Origin: Neonectria sp. B-13
Lineage: Eukaryota; Ascomycota; Sordariomycetes; Hypocreales; Nectriaceae
Assembly (NCBI GenBank): GCA_002682825.1
Contig: NOKP01000054.1
Coordinates: 29,889-42,454, forward strand
DNA length: 12,566 nt
Reading direction: 5' to 3'
Each line of letters starts with the position of its first letter. The first letter of the stretch is position 1. A model generated the notes under the pieces. That model saw nothing but the letters and a program-made list of their open reading frames with translations. It searched no databases and was not told the DNA's origin. Both the position numbers and the translations under genes were made by a program. Shown piece after piece: positions 1 to 6,728 of the stretch.

Positions 1-966
1 ATACCCGGTTCCACCACCAACGGTCCCGACAGGCAAAGAAGGGAAGTAGACAGCCATTGTCAATACGTCGGTCTTCTGATCGAACTCTGAAGTCAAATGA
101 CTCCAGGCTGCTTCTGCCGTGCTTGCTGGATCCTGGCCTGTCGATATGAACATCGCTGCTATGATATTCGCCGTGTTGATGTTTGAACCAAATTGACTAT
201 TTCGGATCCCCCCTTCTTTGAGAGTCTGCTGAGCCAGATAGAGGCGCTCTGTGCTGCACCCGAAAATTGCCTGACAAGCCGATGGCGTGATCGTTCTCCA
301 AGCGAGTACTTCCACGCCTCTTGTGGCTTTGACATTTCCCCACGAGGGCTTTTTGTCAGATGCCATTTGGCCCTCAATAAAGAAGCCCTGGATCGAGAAC
401 TTACTCGCATAGCGGTTTCGGAGCATGTCACAAGCATACTGCGTAGCCTTCGTGACCATGTTCTGTCCAGCAGCCCCTCCACAGTGGTAGCTGCAAAAAA
501 TGTGGACCCGTGATCCGATAATAGTAGGTCTTATTTTCTGGAGACGTACGTGTCTGCTCGTAGACTCCGCCCACTGAGAAAACTCGGTTCGAAAATCCGG
601 GAGGACTCGGGCAAAGGCTACTGCGTGGCTTGGATATTTGAAAAGAAACACAGGAGCCCGAGACATACCATTTCCGCGAGTTTCGAAGTGAATTCCTCCA
701 GATGAGTTAAAGGCCTTACAGCCACGGGAGCAACTAGCGATAAGGGTTGCTTCGTAGGTCGCTAATGGTGCGCAGAAGTGGCTTTCGATGTCTATGCTCG
801 TTATACGCAATGGCCCTGTAATGCTAAGAGGCATTTTATAGAAGCCGATGAAGTTTTCGATACGTATATCTTTGACGTCTTCGCTTTTATGGCGAGTGTT
901 TGGCAACTCTAGAGCACTAAGGATCGAGCGGGCGCTCCCAGTCCCGTGAAGTTTGGATAAAGCCAT
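1..966 (-). CDS. Soluble HMG-CoA reductase, 3' end cut off by window edge
   Basis: The minus strand is open for 322 codons from the ATG at 966-964 to the window edge. The translation matches 3-hydroxy-3-methylglutaryl-CoA reductase, which reduces HMG-CoA to mevalonate with NADPH. Visible landmarks are IENFIG...GPL (about residues 36-53), the catalytic Glu in ATYEAT (E72), GAAGQNM (164-170), the SDKKPSW segment with D204 and K205, STGQDP with catalytic D279, and GTVGGGTGY (314-322). The catalytic His region lies beyond the window. There is no sterol-sensing or membrane domain, so the protein should be cytosolic, unlike the ER-anchored ergosterol-pathway enzyme; the lineage resembles the soluble HMGR family of some bacteria and fungi. 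The frame is open upstream to a TGA at 1050-1048 without another ATG. A possible acceptor TTTTCAG ending at 1034 would allow an upstream exon, so the N-terminus is uncertain. All key residues that can be seen are intact, so it looks functional. The family is confident; a role in a metabolite cluster is inferred. Confidence 0.9.
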   Translation of the reverse strand, partial: MALSKLHGTGSARSILSALELPNTRHKSEDVKDIRIENFIGFYKMPLSITGPLRITSIDIESHFCAPLATYEATLIASCSRGCKAFNSSGGIHFETRGNGMSRAPVFLFKYPSHAVAFARVLPDFRTEFSQWAESTSRHVRLQKIRPTIIGSRVHIFCSYHCGGAAGQNMVTKATQYACDMLRNRYASKFSIQGFFIEGQMASDKKPSWGNVKATRGVEVLAWRTITPSACQAIFGCSTERLYLAQQTLKEGGIRNSQFGSNINTANIIAAMFISTGQDPASTAEAAWSHLTSEFDQKTDVLTMAVYFPSLPVGTVGGGTGY

Positions 967-1754
967 GGCTAGCAAGCAGTAGTGATGCTGAGGGCGTGCT
1001 CGGTAAGATGACGAGGCAGGAGACTGCTCATGGCTGAAAAGAGAGTCTCACACGTTAAGACATTTAAAGTGGTACTCGCAATCATCGCATTCATAATGTC
1101 AGGATTGGTAACATTCTAAGCCAGGTTAGTGAAGCAGTCTTTATCAAGCCATGAGCAGGTGCTAGCTTTAAGGTTTAGGACCATTGCTGAGGACGATGAG
1201 AACTTTCTAGGACATCCGAAGCATATTATGGTATTTTCTTTGTGCGTCCGCAGGTGCTAAATAATTATAAACACCAAACGTCTTAGAGGGGACCTCGATA
1301 CCTACTACATTCAGATTATGTTGGGAATCAAGGCGCGTCGTGCAATCTATACACATGCTGTGCCGTGATACATTGTATTGACTGAGTGTTCCAATGACTA
1401 GACCTAGCAGGCACTAAAACACTATATCTACTACTTATATTGCAGGAGAACGCTAGGGATTTTAAGAGGCGAGCAAGCGATGGCCAAGGTTTTGATATAC
1501 CTACTAGGTTAGGTAGATTAAGTAGTATCCTTAAAACACTACTTCTCATGGAAATCATGCTTGCTGTACAGGCAGTGAAAATGACAGAAGTATCCAAATC
1601 AAATCCATGTAAACGAGCAAGCTTTTTCCTTCATACGGACACTGTCCCTGTCCAACTCATCCGTCAAAACCTCCCGTTCATCACAGTTCGTATGTTATTA
1701 TCTCTCGTGTGAGTGACTACTCACTCACTCACTCACACTTAGCCATGTATCCTC
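967..1754. other. Intergenic region, HMGR upstream region and opsin 3' flank
   Basis: This stretch is relatively AT-rich and contains the presumed promoter of the minus-strand HMG-CoA reductase and the 3' flank of the opsin-related gene. The only open frames are short, overlap each other on opposite strands (about 1328-1712) and resemble no family I know. The stretch 1490-1530 (CTACTAGG, TTAGGTAG, AAGTAG) looks like low-complexity decayed fungal DNA, but no transposon ends or domains are visible. Confidence 0.5.
1707..1738. repeat. 10-bp inverted repeat with (TCAC)4 microsatellite
   Basis: GTGTGAGTGA at 1707-1716 is the exact reverse complement of TCACTCACAC at 1729-1738, with a 12-base loop. 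The right arm is part of a TCAC tetranucleotide run (1721-1736). It lies 17-48 bases past the opsin stop codon on the minus strand, so the 3' UTR of that transcript could form a hairpin. A simple repeat expanding next to its own complement explains it equally well. Confidence 0.55.
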
Positions 1755-2768
1755 TTAAACAGGGTTCACAACACGGCCGTGCGTGGCAGGGGCTGTCGTC
1801 GCGGGCGTGGTCCCCGTAGGACCTATGTGCCTCTTCTCAGGGTGCAGACCGTTCCCGTGGGAGCTAACGCGGCCGTACTGGGTGAAGTGCAGGTTCATGC
1901 GGCTGTAGTCCCACTTGCGAGCGAGGAACAAGAAGGCGAAGGCGGTGCCGGCCACGAGCAAGAGGTCAAGGATGCCGAAGAAGATGAGGCTCTGGGTGAC
2001 GCCGATGACGTTGCCGCCGGCCGAAACGGCGAAAGCGATCGGGTACAGGAACCAGAAGAAGTTGACCCAACCAGCGAGCATGGTGTGGTCGCGGCCGACC
2101 TCGACGCGGTCGGCGGAGGAGCGGCTAGCCCACATGGTCTGGAAGGCGAGGAGGAGGTAGGCTATGGTGCCGAAGGTGTAGAAGCCCCACTTATAGCGGG
2201 TGGCCGTGTAAGCGGAGCAGAGATATGAGATGATCCTATCACATTGTCAGCTAATCATTCCCATGTAAGTCGATTCATCATAGAGCCTTACTTACCAGAT
2301 CCAAGCCAGGAATATGTTGAAGAAGATGGTCGCCCAACTCACGCCGCTGACAAGCCCAAGAGCAATAATAATGACGGGGAAGGTGACAACCCAAAATATA
2401 TACTTAGCGAAGAAGATCTGGTATGTAACGGCATCGCTGCGGTGGAGATGCGTCGGGATGACAGACCAGGCGAGTCCAGAGGCCATGGCGAAATAGGAAA
2501 TGGCGCCGACGAGCAGAGCGATGGTGAAGAGGTAGTGGAAGATCTTCTCGCCATGGCGTGGCCGGAAGCTGAGGACGTAGTAGGCGAGCTGTTGCCATGG
2601 TGGTTAGCTACTTCGCCATGAGGAGAATATTGGAGGTTAACGAACGAAAGCAAAGGTGAAGAAGGCCATGATGGCCCAGAGCCAGTCGGAGCCTCCTTCG
2701 GAGAGATGGGAGTCGCCGCCCTGAGGGTTGACCTCGAGGGCATCGTTGCGTGCATAGATGAAGTCCAT
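1755..2768 (-). CDS. Opsin-related protein (ORP-1/HSP30/YRO2-like), no retinal lysine
   Basis: Three exons on the minus strand, 2768-2646, 2588-2296 and 2235-1755, give 298 aa. Intron 1 (2645-2589, 57 bp) has donor GTTCGT and branch GCTAAC; intron 2 (2295-2236, 60 bp) has donor GTAAGT and branch GCTGAC. The protein is a seven-helix microbial-rhodopsin-fold membrane protein: helix A near DWLWAIMAFFTFAF (28-41), helix C near KYIFWVVTFP (103-112), helix G near QSLIFFGILD (220-229). By alignment to bacteriorhodopsin, the Schiff-base Lys216 is Val233, the proton acceptor Asp85 is Phe106 and the donor Asp96 is Ala117. It therefore should not bind retinal or pump protons; this is the opsin-related branch containing fungal ORP-1 and yeast HSP30/YRO2/MRH1, plasma-membrane proteins often induced by stress. 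KWDYSRMNLHFTQYGRV (246-262) after helix G is typical of that branch. The polar Thr/Pro-rich tail (about 263-298) is probably cytosolic. All splice joins keep frame, so the gene looks intact. Confidence 0.95.
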
Positions 2769-2836
2769 CCTGACGATGGTGATGGCGGTAGAGGTTTGGT
2801 CGGTTGACTACTCGATATTGTTCCTATGAGGTCGTT

Positions 2837-2844
2837 TTCTTGAA
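2837..2844. promoter_or_regulatory. Possible heat-shock element core upstream of opsin-related gene
   Basis: TTCTTGAA is a perfect TTCnnGAA pair, the core of a heat-shock factor site, about 70 bases upstream of the opsin ATG (2768). On the minus strand a TATA-like CATATAAGG lies at 2854-2846. Members of the HSP30/ORP family are often stress-induced, which makes the site plausible, but only two of the usual three or more units are present. Confidence 0.35.
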
Positions 2845-2897
2845 CCTTATATGCTCGGACAGGATGATCCCGGGCGAAGATATCGGAGTGTCGTGTA

Positions 2898-2934
2898 TGA
2901 AGCCCAAATCAAGTGAAGCCCAAATCAAGTGAAG
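2898..2934. repeat. 16-bp tandem repeat, 2.3 copies, in opsin upstream region
   Basis: TGAAGCCCAAATCAAG at 2898-2913 is repeated exactly at 2914-2929 and begins a third time with TGAAG (2930-2934). It lies about 130-166 bases upstream of the opsin ATG. The two full copies are identical, which suggests a recent slippage or a doubled binding site. No known factor is assigned. Confidence 0.85.
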
Positions 2935-3839
2935 AGCACGCAAAAGAGAAGGTAGAGGGATTATACCCCGTCCCTCTATAAGGATTTGTCTCGTTGTCGT
3001 CATTCCCATTGCCTTAAGGTGGTAATCTCAGAAGCATCAAGGCCCAAGAAACCCCCCTCCGATGCTGCCGACTGGGCGCTGCCAACACCCGCTTCGTTAT
3101 GACGTCGTGCTTAGCGGTTGGCCGATGACGCGACAAGGACAAAGACTGCGATGCACATGTCGCCCAATCATCGCTTCGCCGGGGCACGTCGATGATGATT
3201 TATGTTGCAGGCGTCCATAAATGGGTCGCTGGCGGAAAGCGATAGCAGGGCTCAAAAAGTCGCCACACCACGGGCTACCGTCATTGGGCCTTGGGAGCGG
3301 GGGACCGACGATCACTACCTTGCGGACCTTCCTACCACCTGCGACCATGATGTCCATGCAGCTCCTATTCGCTCTTGATTTAGCTCTCCGACTTTGGTGA
3401 CAAGTGGATAATTCTGTTCGAGACAGCGAATTGAAACCCACAGATACCTCGGCTTTCACAGTCTGCCTATTTTACGCCTTTGCCTTTCTCCATTGTTGTT
3501 ATTTATTGATGATACGATGATTTGTTAGTATTCTCTTGGCCTAGAATGTTATTTTACTGCGACATCCCATGGCTCATTGGTGCATCAGAAGGCGAGGCGC
3601 GGAGGCGTAGCATCGAGACCAAGATGATGATATGGTGGCGAGGGACTAACGAAGTATGACGCAATATTTCATTGCTAGCCACCACTCCTAAAGGAGCTAT
3701 CCAATCTCTGAACGGTGTAGGAACATTATGGCTAGCGTAAGATTCCAGCATAACCTAATTGGGTGAGGACCAAAACAATTACCGATTCTTTGCCTTTATA
3801 CAATGAGAAGACCAAACAGTGACTTGGATGAAATAAATC

Positions 3840-4754
3840 ATGAGACCTCACCCTCGATATACTCGACCTAGCGCAATGTTTCACTATCACACGAAGCCCC
3901 TGTTTCAAATACACCCCGCTTTAGATGCAGCGGAGTACCGAGATAATCTTATGGGCAGTGTCGTCAAATATCCAGATATGCCCACAGACACATATGTCCC
4001 CTACATAATCGAAAAATTGCCAAAGAACATCATATTAAAACTGAACCCTCCTACCCAGGTCCTGAATATCAAGTTTTGGACGCATAGAATCAAAGACACC
4101 AAAGTTTTATCCTCGGTCAACGAAGTCCTTGAGAGGTTTCACGAGAGTTCGAATGCAACAATGGCAACTACAGCGCTGCTATGGCATATGGATTTACCAG
4201 GCGAGAAGTTCAAGCAACTCCTAAAAAACACTGCCTATTTGGAGCAGGTGGTCGACCTGCTGAGGAATAGTAAGAATCATGAGGGGTATTTCGTTACAGA
4301 TATCGTCACGCTGGTAAACTATGAGGTTGCCATAGAGTCTCGAAACTCGCAAACCAATAGTGTAACAGAGCAGGTGCTTGTTAGTCCCTCCTTGGGGGTA
4401 GAGGTTGGTGCTAGCATTCAGCATCGAGTTTCCAGTAAGTACTGGCACTCTGGATGCTATGAGGGGGAAACAATTGTATTTCTTGGATATCATTGCGTAA
4501 AGCTCAAGAAGATAGATGGCGCCATGGCAACGCTTGGGAGGTTCTTTTTAGGTCAAAACTATGGTCTCAAGGTGCGATATGGGTTCGACTTATGGCCACA
4601 AACAATTGGGGGACCTGTCGAGAGAGGTATGGAAATATCCTTGGGCGATACAAGCTGGAGAAACACAACCGTCAAGGAACAACGGGTACCAATACCAGAT
4701 GATCACGCCGAAATTGTCAGAGAGCTGGGGTTTGATGTTGAGATTGTGGGATGA
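3840..4754 (+). CDS. Single-exon 304-aa protein, possible gasdermin-like (RCD-1-like) pore former
   Basis: An uninterrupted frame of 304 codons with no signal peptide and no membrane helix. The ATG at 3840 has A at -3; a second ATG at 3876 (M13) has G at -3 and could be the true start. No catalytic motif is visible. The order of segments resembles the N-terminal fold of gasdermins as known from animals and from fungal RCD-1/HET-Q1: a helix (about 27-40), strands around YVPYIIEKL and NIILKL (52-68), a basic FWTHR segment leading into VLSSVNEVLE (79-98), a long strand GYFVTDIVTLVNYEVAIE (149-166) followed by a polar, Ser/Thr-rich loop to about 200, then GETIVFLGYHCVKLK (209-223), which matches the closing strand before the first domain ends. 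Fungal gasdermins are activated by a protease often encoded next door; none is visible here. The assignment rests on pattern only. It could also be an unrelated fungal hypothetical protein. That it is a real, intact gene is much surer than its function. Confidence 0.8.
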   Translation: MRPHPRYTRPSAMFHYHTKPLFQIHPALDAAEYRDNLMGSVVKYPDMPTDTYVPYIIEKLPKNIILKLNPPTQVLNIKFWTHRIKDTKVLSSVNEVLERFHESSNATMATTALLWHMDLPGEKFKQLLKNTAYLEQVVDLLRNSKNHEGYFVTDIVTLVNYEVAIESRNSQTNSVTEQVLVSPSLGVEVGASIQHRVSSKYWHSGCYEGETIVFLGYHCVKLKKIDGAMATLGRFFLGQNYGLKVRYGFDLWPQTIGGPVERGMEISLGDTSWRNTTVKEQRVPIPDDHAEIVRELGFDVEIVG

Positions 4755-5247
4755 GCTAGCGGGTAGAATTAGAATCTGTCACATTACTAGATCCGGCCAG
4801 CTACAACAGCATAGAAAATAGCCTTTGGCTGGGGAATGTAATAGCTGCGGATCCGCAACTTCAACGAAAGTCAATTGCTGCGAACCCGATCTGAAGCTAT
4901 CCACATCTCTACATCCCTATTACACTCTTTTTTTTTATAGTGTAACTCAACCTCACTTCTCAATTGCGATATAATATTATTTCAATGCATCTACAGTTTT
5001 ACAGCAAATGAAGTTGTAAAAATGGTACAGATAAACTCATTAGGCCTTGAAATATATGCAGGATCTTTTTTTAATTTCCTGGAAAATGCTAATAGAATAG
5101 ACCTTCAGTGATTTCTAATGGAGTAGACCCCCGGTCTTCATTAACGTCGATTGGAAACTGGTGGGCATTGTAATGGAATTGACTTCATTCCGCGCCGCAG
5201 CTATGTGAGGGAACTGGCAGCTTGCAGCCGACCACCACCAGCAGCCA
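4755..5247. other. Gene-free spacer, AT-rich
   Basis: This stretch holds the 3' flank of the gasdermin-like gene, with a T-run (4927-4936) and AT-rich sequence to about 5100, then the lead-in to the methyltransferase relic. Two imperfect 15-base copies, CTAATAGAATAGACC (5089-5103) and CTAATGGAGTAGACC (5115-5129), differ at two positions. No gene or RNA recognised. Confidence 0.5.
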
Positions 5248-5830
5248 ATGCCGGGGCCAGAACCTGCCGCGGAAGAACTATAGCATCGAAGACGGGACAT
5301 CAGACTAGATACAGGAAGGCCTGGCCCCCATACAGAAACTAGCAACCGTCCTCTACAACACTGGGCCGAGGTCAGTGGCACTCAGTCGAAGCGACATAGT
5401 AGCCTATTTAATCCGTATGGCTTCTTAGGAACTTTACCCGCAAGACGACGACACTGACTCAGCGCTGGCTGATAACGCCAGCTCCACCGCATCCATTACT
5501 TCCAGCATCCTTCAATACAGGACGATTCATGGCAGAACGTACCACAGTGTGCATGGCAAGGTAGAATACTGGTTGGTACGGCCTCCTTTATGAGTTTTCA
5601 ATGCGGGAGGGAAGAGGCTCCTTCGACGACACACAGAACGAGGCGATGGATATCAAGTGAGTCCGGCCTAGCTACACGGGATACTTAAGCTCACTGTCAT
5701 CACAGCCCTGTCATGCGCCATCTACTGCCTTCTGATCCTTGTTGGACGCTGTTTCATTGCTTGCTGGCACGGCTCATGGCCCCTGAATCCCCTAATGCTT
5801 TGCTGCGTGAGAGGTTGGCTAAAGGACTCT
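5248..5830 (+). pseudogene. N-terminal relic of LaeA/TdiE-like SAM methyltransferase
   Basis: The plus strand contains the low-complexity N-terminus typical of fungal LaeA/TdiE-type methyltransferases, which methylate small molecules or act as regulators in secondary metabolism. It begins MPGPEPAAEEL at 5248, changes frame, continues SIEDGTSD then a TAG, and after another TAG (5427-5429) reads [20 protein letters not shown] and then [18 protein letters not shown] to EYW near 5572. A frame break with a TGA follows, then GSFDDTQNEAMDIK (about 5615-5656). A GTGAGT donor at 5657 and CACAG acceptor at 5705 mark a likely 49-bp intron. Beyond it, RHLL and a degraded LVLDG-like stretch can be followed to about 5760, then similarity fades. 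The GxGxG SAM-binding motif is absent, so the catalytic domain is lost. At least two stops and two frame changes make this a pseudogene. The family call is confident; the exact ends are not. Confidence 0.75.
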
Positions 5831-5873
5831 TCATGCCCACTGGTTTTTCTATCTAAAAGTGACAATGCCCTCA

Positions 5874-6122
5874 CTATCTCCAGCCCACATTCCGAATAAA
5901 ATAGGCCATGTCCCTGGCTGTCTTAAAGGTGTCAATAAAGCGGTCAAATATCGCATCCTTCGACGATAATTCTTCCTCCTCATATAGCATAAACATGCCG
6001 GAAAGGGTGCGACGCATGCTAGTTGGCTCGGCGGTTATGTTGTCTGTACCCACAGCATTGGTGGGCCCGTTCCGAAGCAAGGTATATTTGAAGCACAGCG
6101 ACCATAGCCCTAGAAATTGGGT
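5874..6122 (-). pseudogene. Detached C-terminal fragment of a second, diverged Reg1-like protein
   Basis: The minus-strand frame is open from 6122 to a TAG at 5876-5874, after an upstream in-frame TAG (6125-6123). Its last 46 residues align without gaps to the C-terminus of the intact Reg1 encoded at 9865-11582: RRTLSGMFMLYEEEE here against RRTASGMFMPYEEGE there, and IDTFKTARDMAYFIRNVGWR against IDTVNTARNIAHVIWNLGWR. I count 29 identities in 46. A further upstream WSLC may match WSPPC of the intact protein. Both end at nearly the same residue before the stop. Many differences are at third codon positions, so the copy is old and evolved as coding sequence rather than arising by a recent local duplication. 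No start codon, PP1-binding motif or N-terminal domain is present. It lies tail to tail with the methyltransferase relic and directly downstream of an NLR scrap. Confidence 0.85.
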
Positions 6123-6132
6123 CTACCCTTAA

Positions 6133-6240
6133 TTAGGTCAAACCTGCAGGGCCCTTATGGATCCTTCCCGCCGGCACACCGCCACCAAAGCTGCAGTCAC
6201 TTGGGGCATGCACCCACAGGACGAACCTTAACAATCCGTC
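6133..6240 (-). pseudogene. Probable NB-ARC scrap (WVHA motif) of broken NLR
   Basis: The minus strand reads PRDGLLRFVLWVHAPSD at about 6246-6196. The string VLWVHA preceded by an RD pair is a hallmark of the strand after the P-loop in fungal NB-ARC proteins. Shortly after, in a shifted frame, AGGKDP resembles the GRxDPKA segment that follows in that family. The fragment is short, frame-shifted and contains stops. It is assigned mainly because it lies where the NB-ARC domain of the minus-strand NLR relic should continue if the inverted block between about 6250 and 6730 were removed. Confidence 0.4.
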
Positions 6241-6244
6241 ACGG

Positions 6245-6711
6245 GGTTGGAAATCGCCCAGAAACCAGTGCTTTTGGGCTCCTGGCGGAAAAACACAGCG
6301 CCATTCACAACGGAGCAGCTGGTGGACAGGGCCATCGGTCGACTCAAGGGGTTCTCTTTCCTCCACACACGCAGAACAGACGCGGGCGAGCGGAGCTTCG
6401 AGATGCACAGGCTTGTGTAGGAGGCTGCTCTTGTGTAGGAGGCTGCTCGGTACGACCTTATCACGAGGAGGGTCCTAGAAAGGAAGCGGATGAAGCCAAA
6501 GTCAAGCCCCCAGGGCATAATGAGGATGGCTTTCGAGAAGCAGCGTGAGGCCGAGAGGAGGGTCTGGGATGGTAGAGGTGACACATACTTCTCGAATGGT
6601 GCTCTAGAGGTCATCAGAGATCTCTTCCCCGAACGCAAGAGAGAGATGTGGGCACAATGCGAGAAGTACTTGAGGCATATGGTACGAGTGTGCGATTGGG
6701 CGGAGCAATGA
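6245..6711 (+). pseudogene. Winged-helix to TPR-entry fragment of NB-ARC/TPR (NLR) protein, inverted
   Basis: The plus strand reads, in one frame, TTEQLVDRAIGRLKGFSFL, then ERSFEMHRLV (ending about 6417), TAG, EAALV, TAG, EAARYDL, and on to NGALEVIRDLFPERKREMW then AQCEKYLRHMVRVCDWAE, with a TGA at 6709-6711. FEMHRLVQEAARY followed by ALxVxxxLFPxxxxxxWxQCxxYLxHxxxVxxWAE is the linker between the NB-ARC winged helix and the TPR array in fungal STAND receptors. Both internal TAG codons stand where the family has CAG (Gln) and come from one mutated codon that was then duplicated. The open frame covering 6490-6711 alone is longer than the rest but has no proper N-terminus. The TPR repeats themselves are missing. 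The fragment points towards the N-terminal half of an NLR on the opposite strand and stops within about 20 bases of it, so it is most simply an inverted piece of that gene or of a close relative. Confidence 0.75.
6412..6447 (+). repeat. 18-bp tandem duplication carrying a premature stop
   Basis: CTTGTGTAGGAGGCTGCT occurs at 6412-6429 and again, identical, at 6430-6447. In the NLR frame each copy reads L-V-stop-E-A-A. Because 18 is a multiple of three, the duplication keeps the frame, and the two stops are copies of one C-to-T change (CAG to TAG). Confidence 0.95.
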
Positions 6712-6728
6712 CGGCCCTCCAAAGGAGT

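Larger units (their letters stand above)
2769..3839. other. Divergent intergenic region between opsin-related and gasdermin-like genes
   Basis: This ~1.07-kb stretch separates the start of the minus-strand opsin-related gene from the start of the plus-strand 304-aa gene, so it contains both promoters. Near the opsin it holds a TATA-like box, an HSE-like pair, a 16-bp tandem repeat and, at 3054-3058, CCCCT (a stress-response element, STRE, on the minus strand). Short open frames at 3097-3459 and 3554-3751 (minus) have no recognisable domain. I see no RNA gene or transposon end. Confidence 0.5.

Noticed and set aside
159..513. Two open frames of ~106 codons on opposite strands
   Set aside because: Both lie in other frames of the HMG-CoA reductase coding sequence, whose catalytic motifs run straight through this interval.
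583..600. GGTTCGAAAATCC resembling a tRNA T-loop
   Set aside because: It is inside the HMGR coding frame and no acceptor stem, D-arm or anticodon arm can be drawn around it.
1024..1158. 12-bp inverted repeat CTGCTCATGGCT / AGCCATGAGCAG
   Set aside because: A few 12-bp matches are expected by chance in a window this size, and the arms do not extend.
3097..3459. 120-codon minus-strand frame
   Set aside because: No domain, composition unlike the real genes, and position within the shared upstream region of two divergent genes.
4846..4857. Perfect 12-bp palindrome TGCGGATCCGCA downstream of the gasdermin-like gene
   Set aside because: Isolated, not repeated elsewhere that I can see, and plausible by chance.
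6228..6722. 164-codon minus-strand frame, the longest in that stretch
   Set aside because: It is the antisense of the plus-strand winged-helix/TPR fragment; the plus strand carries the recognisable family motifs.
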